Below are positions 11,300-23,700 of a DNA stretch of 64,000 bases, in pieces. Positions within the stretch are counted from its first letter, which is position 1, and every line of letters starts with the position of its first letter. The DNA is from Liolophura sinensis (taxonomy: Eukaryota > Mollusca > Polyplacophora > Chitonida > Chitonidae), in the NCBI RefSeq assembly GCF_032854445.1, contig NC_088301.1, forward strand, positions 310,001 to 374,000. The letters run 5' to 3'. Under the pieces are notes generated by a model. It had not been told where the DNA came from and did not search any database. It was given only the letters and a program-made list of their open reading frames with translations. A program made the translations under genes and the position numbers.

Positions 11300-14200
11300 T
11301 CTCCGATCATTTGTGTGAGCACGACCTATGAATAAATTTTTTTGCTCCATGGTGTGAATCGAATTAAAAACGATGCGTCTCATTTTTCAGTCTATTCTTT
11401 AGCGAGCGTCATATTAAAATGCAATGAAAGATGTATTTTAGTTTCGGAAAATGACTCATATTTAAATAAAGGTAGGCGGCTGTGGCCTGCTGGCAATATC
11501 TACATTTATTATTTTTACATCTGCATATGTAGGGCCTACATGCACTAGTAACTATCCAGGTTTCGTGAGAATGGCATTTATTTTTTTAAGCCCGTATTCA
11601 TAATTTAGGCCTAGAGATTCCAAGAATGTCTGCGGTGTTTTTTATTAAATGTAATTATAACTTTGTAAAAAAATTAAACAAAACGAAAAGACAGAGGATA
11701 AATTAAGTGAAACTGACTCCGCAGGAAAAAAAAACTTTGGCTTAGTATATACCTTACCTGCAGCTTGTTGGCCCACCTGTTAGATTTGATATTCACTCCA
11801 GATACGCAATCAGGTAGAAACTGTTCTTTAAAACACAAGACAATAAAACCCCACAAACAGGCATGCGGGTCTACTGATATTTAAGATGAAGCTTAGGTAC
11901 CTGTAAGCCTAGGCCTATATTAAATTCCTACCTTTTTTAAGGTTTACAACATGCACGGGTTAAGTCATATGCCATGGGAGTTTTGCAGACCCCCCAACCC
12001 CACCTCACCTCTACTGATGGGTGCAGTGGCCTAAGTTGACGTATCACGTAAGATGGGCCCGCGTTGCTGGCTAACCTACAGACACCATTCGACTTCTTGA
12101 TTTCTAAGGTGGACTTTTCTTATTTTTATGTTTGCAAGAAATATTTGTAAAGCTTAGTACCACGGTGTAGACCTAATGTATCTATATAGGCCTGTACTCC
12201 CAGAAGAATGAGCTTTACATTCCAACATTATATTTGGGATGGAAGACGTTTGCTACACCATTGAGACCTAACTGAAATGATCCATCAGGCCCAGGTTTAA
12301 CAGAATTCTGCAACGGAAGACTGCATTTTGTTTTGTCAAAAAACTGTGTACAAAAAAATAAATAAAATAAAGTTATTGCTGGATAGGCCTGTAGTCCTTA
12401 CTTAAACTAATGATTGCTAGTCACTGAACATTTACCCCCAAATTAAATATTTATATGCTGTATGTAAGAACATGTTTTATGCATGGATGCGGTTTTAAGC
12501 TTTAACTGTTGACAATTACTAAATGATTTACATGTCACTCTTGGCTTAAATGTCTTCATATGGAGTTAACATATAGCAGTATAAAAAACCTTCTCACCTT
12601 TCTTCTTGGGCAAAAAATGGTTTTAAACTTCAGGTACAGTTTAACTGTTACAGCCCCAGCAGTCAGTTCGGAAATCAATTAGCCTGCTGCAAAGTCAGTG
12701 GTGATAGCTGTCCTGACCATATGGAAAATATGCATCAAGTAGAGGTGTTATTATTAAGAAGTATAATGTTTTTGAAATATCTGTATTTCGTTAATGTATC
12801 CTTTTAGAAGCTGAAACCAGCCTATGTCCTCTGGAAACCAGTTCTGTTCCCAGTCCCTTCAAAATGTAATCAAGACTGCATTCTTTATTTTACTGTGTGA
12901 AAACTCTTAATTTAATTTATTTAGACCTACAGGTAATATATAATAATACAGGTAACACAGGCCTATTTGAAAGTTGTTTACCACCATACTCAATAGGTAT
13001 TCTCTTGTGAGACACATCAGCCAGTTTTATACATGGAAGAATTAAACCAGAGTGCGTGGATTAACAAACCAGCCTTTGGCTATTTACTAATGGGAATTTT
13101 CCCGTATGTGATATTTGTATGTATGTGATATGCGATGGAAGCAGGCCAACCTGTGAAAATTCACTTAGAGAAACATCCGTCTCATGTGACCTAATGGCAA
13201 ATATCTCAACAAATCAAGAATGACCCTCCATCCAAATCTCAAATGTATTTATTATATATTTTTCATATATGATATATAGTTTTATAGATGGGGAAACTAG
13301 AGTAAACCACCGACCTCTGCCATGAGTGATGTGTCATATCCATTAAAGGCAAGTGATCTGCACTAAACTTCATGTAACACCACATAAGAAAACAATGTCA
13401 ACCATTTGAATATTGCCCCCAGGGTTACAAGAAAAAAACGAAGCAGGGTATATCTACAGAATTCCTGGTCAGAGAATGGTATTAAAACCTGTGACCTACT
13501 GATAGAAAGGTCTTATCCATTCTGCCATGAACCACTCCCAAAATGTAAATTTCGGCTGTAGCTCCAAAACACATATCATAAAGTAGCTTATTACAAATAC
13601 ATGTATGAACTAGGGACATACTTTCACTTTATCTCCAATGAATATTTTGGATTAACTGTTAGAATAAAAACAGAAATGAAATACCAATATTTACAAACAC
13701 ACCTCTGCACAGCCCTGGGCTCTGGGTAACCTAAAGCTGTGTAAAACCTTCTAACACCTAAAAATCTTCCTAAACATCGGAAAATAATTATGGCAGCTAA
13801 TACAAGTATACCAGTGACCAGTCAGAACATTGTGACTCATTACATATGCAGAACTCATTCACTGATCTGACTGGTTTTTGAATTTGATCTGAAGTCTTAC
13901 ACACTCAACGTGACCTGTGATTTTGATTATTCTCCCGTAACTAGCTTTCAAGACATGAGCAATCATTGGGGGGGGGGGGGGGGGGGGGGGGTGAAGTCAG
14001 TGCATACTCCCCACTTTTAAACAGGGTGCACAAAAAAATAGAACAGCATGAGAACATCTTTCAATAAAGTCCCTTCCCATAGTTCTTCTATGTTTTGATA
14101 TATATTACTTAAACCCCTCCACACACAAAAAAATGAGCAACAAAGTACTATAACTGAGTGTAACATTGTAATTTTTATTTCATCACAGACTGTATGTGAT

Positions 14201-15088
14201 ATACAAGTTGATGTATAGTTGCAACAATCAGCATTAAATATATGACCATGCACCAACTCCTACAAGCTTTACTACATGGTCTGCTTAACCTTTAGCCATC
14301 TGAACTAACAGATAAACAATTACAATTCTTAAACAATGTCAGCATCTTGCACCAGATTAACAATATGACATTTTAAATGGTGCATTTTAGAATTTTCATG
14401 TCTTTTAACATACAGGTCTAAGGAAGAGTTTATAACCCAGGGTGATATAGGTCATTCCAGTGTAACTGCCTAACACAACATCATATCAGCCTGGTTCATT
14501 GTCATATAAGGAATATCACTAAGTCACATCAGGAACATTTTACAGAAACTACCGAGGATTTCTTGTTTCTCAGAACTCTTCACTTGCAGGGGTTAAATAG
14601 CATTATTCAAGGTAAATTTTTTTTGAACTGTTGTGCTAGCTATATTCCATATGGTATCCTTCATATCAATTTAATATTTCAAATTGGCACCTCTTAGGAC
14701 TGAAGTAGCATTTTAAAGACAGAATTACATAATGTCTAAAAAGTGTAACAAAAAATTATTTTCATATTACTACTGCTGACACCAATTTTAACATTTTTAT
14801 GAAACCTGCTAAAACTTTGATTGCATGACATACATTCTGTTCACTCATATTCAATAGAATCTACCAATCAGTGAAGAAACATGCAGATAAAAATGCATAA
14901 AACTATGTTCAGTTGTAACCAATACAATGGAAAAAATGCTAAAATGACACAAAGGTCTGACTATGCATCACATAAGAGATTTGTGTTATTCATAGCAAAG
15001 CTCACTCTCATAAAACTGTCCCATTGGTCCTGTGAAACAGACCTCTGTAGGCTTATGTCAAGAGAAATGTTTCTGTTGATTAATCCTT
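11300..15088. other. Intergenic, no gene recognised
   Basis: AT-rich DNA with decayed repeat fragments (SINE-like pieces at about 12960-13110 and 13210-13540) and a run of 24 G at 13968-13991. No spliced or open coding structure was found on either strand. Confidence 0.5.
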
Positions 15089-16146
15089 TAGTACATAAGA
15101 GCATACACCCTGATATTAATGTCTGATGACTAAGCCCTCTAGTACATAAGAGCATACACCCTGATATTAATGTCTGATGATTAAGCCTCTAGTACATAAG
15201 AGCATACACCCTGATATTAATGTCTGATGACTAAGCCTCTAGTACATAAGAGCATACACCCTGATATTAATGTCTGATGATTAAGCCTCTAGTACATAAG
15301 AGCATACACTCTGATATTAATGTGTGATGACTAAGCCTCTAGTACATAAGAGCATACACCCTGATATTAATGTGTGATGATTAAGCCTCTAGTACATAAG
15401 AGCATACACCCTGATATTAATGTCTGATGATTAAGCCTCTAGTACATAAGAGCATACACTCTGATATTAATGTGTGATGACTAAGCCTCTAGTACATAAG
15501 AGCATACACCCTGATATTAATGTGTGATGACTAAGCCTCTAGTACATAAGAGCATACACTCTGATATTAATGTGTGATGACTAAGCCTCTAGTACATAAG
15601 AGCATAAACTCTGATATTAATGTCTGATGACTAAGCCTCTAGTACATAAGATCATACACTCTGATATTAATGTGTGATGACTAAGCCTCTAGTACATAAG
15701 AGCATACACTCTGATATTAATGTCTGATGACTAAGCCTCTAGTACATAAGATCATACACTCTGATATTAATGTGTGATGACTAAGCCTCTAGTACATAAG
15801 AGCATACACTCTGATATTAATGTGTGATGACTAAGCCTCTAGTACATAAGAGCATACACTCTGATATTAATGTGTGATGACTAAGCCTCTAGTACATAAG
15901 AGCATACACTCTGATATTAATGTGTGATGACTAAGCCTCTAGTACATAAGATCATACACTCTGATATTAATGTGTGATGACTAAGCCTCTAGTACATAAG
16001 AGCATACACTCTGATATTAATGTCTGATGATTAAGCCTCTAGTACGTAAGAGCATACACTCTGATATTAATGTGTGATGATTAAGCCTCTAGTACATAAG
16101 AGCATACACTCTGATATTAATGTGTGATGACTAAGCCTCTAGTAGC
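15089..16146. repeat. 50-bp tandem array, about 21 copies
   Basis: The unit includes AGTACATAAGAGCATACA followed by a TGATATTAATGT block, with exactly 50-bp spacing. Two-state variants (CACCC or CACTC; GTCTGATG or GTGTGATG; GACTAAG or GATTAAG) are scattered along the array. It is intergenic between the RhoGAP-like gene and MDC1. Confidence 0.95.
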
Positions 16147-16797
16147 TAAAGGCTGAATCTAAAGACCATCACAAGACTGCACATATTGATACAGGTATTA
16201 AAAGTCAACGTGCACATGTACCTAAAGTTTAGGTACAAGTTTAGTAAACTCTTAAGGCGTTTATCTTAACATCTGAATGGAATTTGGATTTTGAACAATG
16301 TAGAACACTATGAGTCTTATTTCCTGCGTTTTTTTGGTCATCGTTGCTCCGCCTGGCTGCGTTGACAATCTCTTTTTCCGTTGACCTTTTTCCTCAAATA
16401 ATCTGAAAGTGACACAAGTTAAGGAAAGCTATGTTGTAAGTTATGCACAACAGTTTATGTCTTGTCATTCAGCAGAATTAGAATGTTTTCAGTGCACAGT
16501 AACTTTAGCATTAGTAAAGTCCTGGAATGACAATGTTTCCCTCTTTGATTCAGGATGTATCTAATGCCCAAGTTTATGTATTTATTTGATTGGTGTTTTC
16601 AGGCTGTATTTTGCCTCTACTTCCATTTATTCAAATACTGAGAACTTCTGAATAAATAAAGGATATGATCCAAATATTTGTTATGTTATCCAGCTCAACT
16701 TCTAAATGCCACTGAAAGGCGTATATGCAATGTCACTCAAATTTATAGTGGGAGGAAACCACATAAGCCAAGTAAACGTCATGACTGTAACCTGCAG

Positions 16798-17053
16798 TGG
16801 AGGGTCTCCATGGACAAGAGGTTAGCGTGTTAATGCTATTGAACCAATCTGGTCGCAAATCTAGCTCATGTACTCTTCCACACCACTTGTATGAGAGGAA
16901 GTCTTCCAGCAACCTGCTGATGGTTGTGTGTTTTCCCCAGATTCTGTCCGGTTTCTTCCCACCATAGTTCTGGTTGCAGTCCTATTAGTGGAATATTCTT
17001 GAGTACGGTGTAAAACACCAATTCAATAAAAAAATAAATAAATAAATAAATAA
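16798..17053 (+). mobile_element. SINE-A, diverged plus-strand copy
   Basis: A degenerate tRNA-like head near 16798 leads through the conserved body to the tail GAGTACGGTGTAAAACACCA and an (AAAT)n end. It lies just downstream of the MDC1 stop codon. A tail fragment of another minus copy is at about 16573-16610, and TTTATT at 16626 is a candidate minus-strand AATAAA for MDC1. Confidence 0.75.
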
Positions 17054-17164
17054 TCACACAGCAATAAGTCAGTTAGAGCCTCCTTTTGACCAGGGAATGA
17101 TGGTTTAACCAAGTCTTCAAGCTACCTTTCCTTGTCAGATTGGAAAAAGTCTCAATCAGTTTAA

Positions 17165-17400
17165 AATAATTCCAAAGACACCAGATATGACACCCCACCC
17201 AGTCACAGTAATGACAGTACACTGATACCAAACATGACATCCCACCCAGTCACAGTACACTGACACCAGACAGGACACCTGTTCCAGTCACAGTACACTG
17301 ACATTAGACAAAACAACTGTTCCAGTTATAGAACACGGACACCAGGCAAGACACCTGTTCCAGTTGTAGAAGACGGGCACCACACAGGACACCCCCTAAA
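17165..17400. repeat. Decayed tandem repeat, about 55 bp
   Basis: Repeats of a unit containing CCAGTCACAGTACACTGACA, clearly diverged. It sits immediately 3' of the MDC1 coding end and would be in its 3' UTR or flank. Confidence 0.7.
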
Positions 17401-17487
17401 TGCTGCCATAAGACAAGACCAAGTAATGCTGACCCCCATACAAATAGTCTATATTTGACGAACTATTATATAAAACACAGAATATTG

Positions 17488-17709
17488 TCAGAGCAGTGTG
17501 AAGCAATGACACCTCTCTGAAATGGTAACAGCACCACAAAAAGGATATTTGTCTATGAGGATTTCCTGCTTGAGAATTCCTGTGAAGAGAAACTCAGAGG
17601 AGACCACAGTGACGCCGGCCTCCAGCGCTGACTGACACACCCCCTTGTCCTCCTCACATGATACCACCACCACATGTTCTCCTGGCTCATTGGGCATTTT
17701 CCCCAAATA
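17488..17709 (-). CDS. MDC1: MDC1 exon 21, end of BRCT2
   Basis: Follows ATCTCCAG; 222 nt including TGA. It encodes Y-L-G-K-M, V-V-V-V-S-C and S-S-E-F-L-F-T-G-I-L-K-Q-E, matching the human L-S-P-E-F-L-L-T-G-V-L-K-Q-E block, then a divergent tail of about 25 residues longer than human. Confidence 0.93.
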   Translation of the reverse strand, partial: YLGKMPNEPGEHVVVVSCEEDKGVCQSALEAGVTVVSSEFLFTGILKQEILIDKYPFCGAVTISERCHCFTLL

Positions 17710-20700
17710 CTGGAGATAAAGAGGGAAATCAACACAAACTCATCATTCACCACAAACCATGAGGAACTAAACAGAGCATGCAGGAAACCAAGCATAGGAC
17801 GGAGGAAGCTGACAGCCCAGTGGAAACATAGAACCAAGAGGAAACTACGCAGTACCCACTGGAAACTGAGCAGAGCCTAGCAGAATCTGAGCTCAGTTCA
17901 GAGGAGACAGAGCTCAGCCTAGAAGAAACTCAGCTCATCCCAGAAGATGCCAAGAGGAGTGACCAGAGAAACCTGGGCAGGGCTTGGAGAAAAAGAGCAA
18001 AGCTTGGAAGAAACTACTGCACTTAACCAGGCCCATTCAATGAGAATGATGATGTTATTTTGAAATCACAAATGATTTACTGAAGGAAATTGATCTGAAC
18101 GTTTTAAAGCATGGTAATTCTTACCTCAGCACCAGCACACTGAATGATATCTGCGGAGGAGAACAGTGGAAACATGTCACATCATAAAGGGTATAAAATA
18201 AGCAACTTATTTTAAGAGAGGCTCAAAGTTTTTCATTTATTTATTTTATTGGTGTTTTATGCTCTACTCAAAAATATTTCACTTGTACAATGGCGTCCAG
18301 CATTATGGTGGGAGGAAACCACGACCATCCACAGATTGCTGAGGGACCTTCCCACATACAGCTGGAGAGGATCCCAGCATGAGCTGCACTGGAAATCACA
18401 GCTTCCGCATTGTCAAAAAGTTAAAAAAAAAAACTGCATATGGTATTAGTAACACTTATCCTAGTATAATTTAATTGTTTCACAAAATGCACAGCTATTG
18501 AACTGGATGAACTATCCAAAAAAACCCAAAATACAGAAGAACTGTAATCTACCTGTGATCAACTTGAAACCTTCACAAACTATAATGGTAACTTGTGACA
18601 CAGGGGAAGTAAAGGCTGCTTCTGAAAGACTGGTGTCACAGATTCTAATCCAACTTCTACAGGGTTTTTACATTTAGCCAGGTCCCGTATATGTATCTGA
18701 CCACGTCTTCGAAAGTCAAAAATATTTAAGTATGACCTAAACTATCAACAAAATGAATAGACACAGAGGGATCATCTGTTTGTTTATTTCAAAATATGAC
18801 TAACGCGTTGCTAGTATTTTTGGTTCCGCCAGAATGATAGTCACATCAGCATGCGTTCGAATGACCTAAACACCTAACCAGACATATTGCAGATAAGCCC
18901 TGCAGGTCCTGGATCATGTTCCACCTCAAACTTCCCTACTACACACAAAGTAAGAAGACATGGCCATTAAAGTATGGCTGGCAGAAGTTGCTCAGCCCCT
19001 CACCTCTCATCTGAGGAGGGTCTGGCCTGACAGACTTGGTCACATGGACTCTGAAGCCTGACAACAGACATGCTTCACTGGCCTTCTGTATGGAGCTGCG
19101 CAGACTGAACTTGTACTGCTTCTCACTGGTCTTGTCCTGTATGATATAGTCACTTGGATCTGAAACAACGACAACAACCATAATGTAGCCACTTTGATTG
19201 GTAACAACCACCTGGCTGTGAGTATTGATATACATAATTATTACACACTGGTACACACTTGGGAACCTTCTCTCACTTTTCAGAACATATCACCGAAGGG
19301 CTACTTCACAAAACTTCGTAAATCAAATTTTGAAACTTATCTCAAAAATCAAGGGCTGACAAAAGTGCCTTCAAGGAGAAGAAAACTTAAAAACATGAAA
19401 CTAAGGGTTGAAAAGAGCACATTTTTTTTCTTTCTGGTGGTGCCTGCTGCATAATTTTGCCATTTTTCCTCACCATACACGTAAAGCCTGAATATGGCAA
19501 AGCTGGCATAAATGGCCGAGTCCATCTCGTCCTCCATCTTTAACACCCTGTAATTTATGCTGGGGTGCATTGCCTCTCAATAAGTCTTTAAAACTGCCGG
19601 CTTGTTCATCTAAACTTGGAACCTACGTCCAACATTCTGGTTTCCTGATCGTGAAGCGGAAAACGAACTGTACTGTTCGCTAGCTTCTGGGGGGAAGAGT
19701 TCTACCGGAAATGTAGGAAATGCACTAAAGCGGTTTCCGATGGAAATTATCCTCCTAACACACAAGACTTCAGGACTAGTTTTTAGGCAAAATGGAGTCG
19801 CCCACAGCGAATATTTGGCACCAACTTTATTTATAATTTATCATCTTGAGGTACACATTAGGGTTTTCTTATGGCATGCACCTGCGATGAAATGCATACT
19901 CTTTTCAATAGTATTTGTTTGTAATATAAGTTTTCTTCTGCTTTAATTTACAACATATAATTAAGTTTTGTGAAGTGGCCCCTGAACAATAGGAGCAGTC
20001 ATTTCATGACAAGTGAGGCAAACTGTTTTAAGTGATATTCTCACAATAACATGAGTCTCGATTATTTGTAATTTTAACACAAACATCCTGAATTTATCTT
20101 CTTTAACTCTCCCATAAACATAAACTCTAACACTCTGCTTACCAATGAAGACACCAGCATCCTTACAGCAATCAAGCCACTGTGGTAGAACGATCGGTAG
20201 ACCCCTGGCCAGGCAACACAGAAACTTTACAGTCCTTCGTACCTGACATAGAAAACACCAACAATCATAACATCATTGTGTCATAAAGATGCTCTCCCAA
20301 CATGTTCCTGAATCCTTTGTTACATGTTACTATCACAATTTATTTATCTACTTGACTGGTGTTGTAAATATACAACGGCGGCCAGCATTATGGTGAGAAG
20401 AAACCTCTCCTCCCAGACCTTCCCACTTACGGCCCCATGCTCTACAAACATTCACTCCAAATATCACAATAACAGATGTACCATGCTTTACAAACATTCA
20501 CTCCAAATATCACAATAACAGATGTACCATGCTCTACAAACATTCACTCCAAATATCACAATACCAGATGTACCATGCTCTACAAACATTCACTCCAAAT
20601 ATCACAGTAACAGATGTACCATGCTCTACAAACATTCACTCCAAATATCACAATAACAGAAGTACCATGCTCTACAAACAATGACTCCAAATATTACAGT

Positions 20701-23700
20701 AACAGATGTACCATGCCCTACGACACTCACTCTAAACAGGCTGTAAATTGCCTTTAGTATTTAATCTAACAATGATGTACATGACGAACTACTTACCTAA
20801 TTAAAGTACATCAAGGGCAAATTTGTACTTAAAACAACCCTCTACCAGTAATCTCTTTTGTAGACCTTGTTTTCTCTGATTCTAAAAACAGTTCTCTTCT
20901 TAGTTTAGAATAACACGTTACTAACACCAAGGCAGTTTTAGTAGGCTGGACCCAAGCTGAGAACATACTTTCTTTTCTGTGATGATTCAATCTGAACTTC
21001 AGCACTGCCTAAATAAAGTGGTCTCCTACAATAATCAACCCCCTGGTAGCTGTTCCTAAAAGTTAGGCTGAGATAGAACACATTTGAAGAGATCATTGTA
21101 AATATTCATCAAGTCCAGCTCATGCTGGCTACCTCTCCAGCCGTACGTGAGACGGTCTGGCAGCACCCTGCGGATGGTCATGGGTCTCCCACGGGCTGTG
21201 CCCAATTTCTTCCAACTATAATGCTGGCTGCTGTCATATAAGTGAAATATTCTCGAATATGACGTAAAACACCAATCAAATAAATAAATAAAAAAGTAAA
21301 TATTCATATCCATCATTTCAGCAGAAGTGTGGCATAAAATGAGCTAGGCCAGTCAACACTGGTAATGAGCGTGTACTACCTGGATATTTCACACATGTAT
21401 GAGATGGACAGCCAGAGGGCACTCCTGACCTGTCAGTGACAAAGTGGGTGTAGTCTTCCACACTGCTGATTAGCTCTGAAGGACAACCCCAGGGCATACC
21501 TTACCTGTCAGTGACCAAGTGGGTGTAGTCATACACTGCTGACTAGCTCTGATGGACAACCACAGGGTACACCTTACCAGTCAGTGACCAAGTGGGTGCA
21601 GTCATACACTTTGCTGACTACCTCTGATGGACATCTACAGGGTACACCTTACCTGTCAGTGACCACGTCGGTGCAGTCATACACACTGTTGACTAGCTCT
21701 GATGGACAGCCACAGGGTACACCTTACCTGTCAGTGATCAAGTGGGTGCAGTCATACACTTTGCTGACTACCTCTGATGGCCAGATACAGAGCCCACCTT
21801 ACCTGTCAGTGACCAGGTGGGTGCAGTCATACACATTGCTGACTAGCTCTGATGGACAGCCACAGATGGCCAGATGACCAGATACAGAGCCCACCTTACC
21901 TGTCAGTGACCAAGTGAGTGCAGTCATACACACTGTTGACTAGCTCTGATGGACAGCCACAGGGTACACCTTACCTGTCAGTGATCAAGTGGGTGCAGTC
22001 ATACACTTTGCTGACTACCTCTGATGGCCAGATACAGAGCCCACCTTACCTGTCAGTGACCACGTCGGTGCAGTCATACACACTGCTGACTAGCTCTGAT
22101 GGACAACCACAGGGTACACCTTACCTGTCAGTGACCAAGTGGGTGCAGTCATACACACTGCTGACTAGCTCTGATGGACAACTACAGGGTACACCTTACC
22201 TGTCAGTGACCAAGTGGGTGCAGTCATACCCACTGCTGACTAGCTCTGATGGATAGCCACAGGGTACACCTTACCTGTCAGTGACCAAGTGGGTGCAGTC
22301 ATACCCATTGCTGACTAGCTCTGATGGACAGCCACAGGGTACACCTTACCTGTCAGTGACCAAGTGGGTGCAGTCATACACACTGCAGACTACCTCTGAT
22401 GGACAGATACAGAGCCCACCTGACCTGTCAGTGGCCAAGTGGGTGCAGTCATACCCACTGCTGACTAGCTCTGATGGATAGCCACAGGGCACACCTTACC
22501 TGTCAGTGACCAAGTGGGTGCAGTCTTACACACTGCTGACTACCTCTGATGGACAGATACAGAGCCCACCTTACCTTGTCAGTGACCAAGTGGGTGCATT
22601 CATACACACTGCTAACAAGCTCTCCTCCCAAGTCCTTAGTGATCTGAAATGGTAAGAGTATAAACAACTATTAAATATACTGTAAGTAAAAGTCTTACAG
22701 ATCATTCTTGCCATATACACTGTGCTGATATGTCATTGTTCCCTTGATTTAATTGATTGGGGTTTTATGCCGTACTCAGGAATTGTTTCCTTGGACATCT
22801 AATAAATCAGTTCTTAACAATGACACTACTTTGTTTTGAACTCATGCCATGCACATGCATTTGGATAAGCAGCCTATTAAACTTCATGACTCCTATCGAA
22901 TAAGAAACAAAGGATTTGATAAAAATTTATCAAAATTATCCCCTGAATCAGGGCAAAAATCATCTGATTGTAAAATAATTAAAATTCAAGTGTGAAACTT
23001 CATTATTTTCAAATGACCAAATCTTGTTGCATGTATTTATTTGATCTGTGTTTTGTGCCAAGAGCCAGGGGGGAAACCACGCCTATCCGCAGGTTTCTGG
23101 CAGAGCTTCCCAAGAACGGAGAGGAAGTCAGTGTGCTCAGGACCTGAACTCACGGTGATGACACTGGTGAGAGGCTTGTGGGTTACTGTTCCCCCACCGT
23201 ACATGCTACCATACACCTGTAAACACACCTTTTGCCCGTGTTCATCCACCACTCCTGTGAAGGCCACCTTGGGTTTGGGACCCACAGACTTGCGGCGAGA
23301 GCTCCGTGGGCTGGCCATATCCGTGACTGGGTCATCAGGACTGGAGGTTAACGATGATGACGATGATAATTTACGATGTTTGGCGTTGGTAGGGGTAGAC
23401 TGTTAGGAAAATAAAATATTGAAGATTGGCTCCTTTTTTATTTATTTATTTCAGTTGTGTTTAAAACTTTACCAAGGAACATTGTATTTCTACCATTTAT
23501 TTTTACGATTCTATCACTGAATGTCACTGCTGTGCGTGCTGTCATGAAGTACCAATTCTCAAATTACATGATTAAAGTCAATACACTTTCTGAACAGAGA
23601 TCGGAATTGAGATTGTTGTTATTTATTTGTTAATTTCTATAACAGTAAACTATCAACTGTAGCACTATAACTGTCTGCTGGTTACAGGTATGTTTATAGA

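Noticed and set aside
13968..13991. Run of 24 G as a G-quadruplex or regulatory element
   Set aside because: A homopolymer in gene-poor DNA; length may be an assembly artefact and nothing nearby suggests a function.
15089..16146. CRISPR-like array
   Set aside because: Units are contiguous 50-bp direct repeats without unique spacers, and the genome is eukaryotic.
21584..22481. Plus-strand frames of 25-residue repeats (W-V-Q-S-Y-T-L-L-T)
   Set aside because: They arise because the 75-bp unit is divisible by three; the opposite strand explains the array as copies of an MDC1 exon end.
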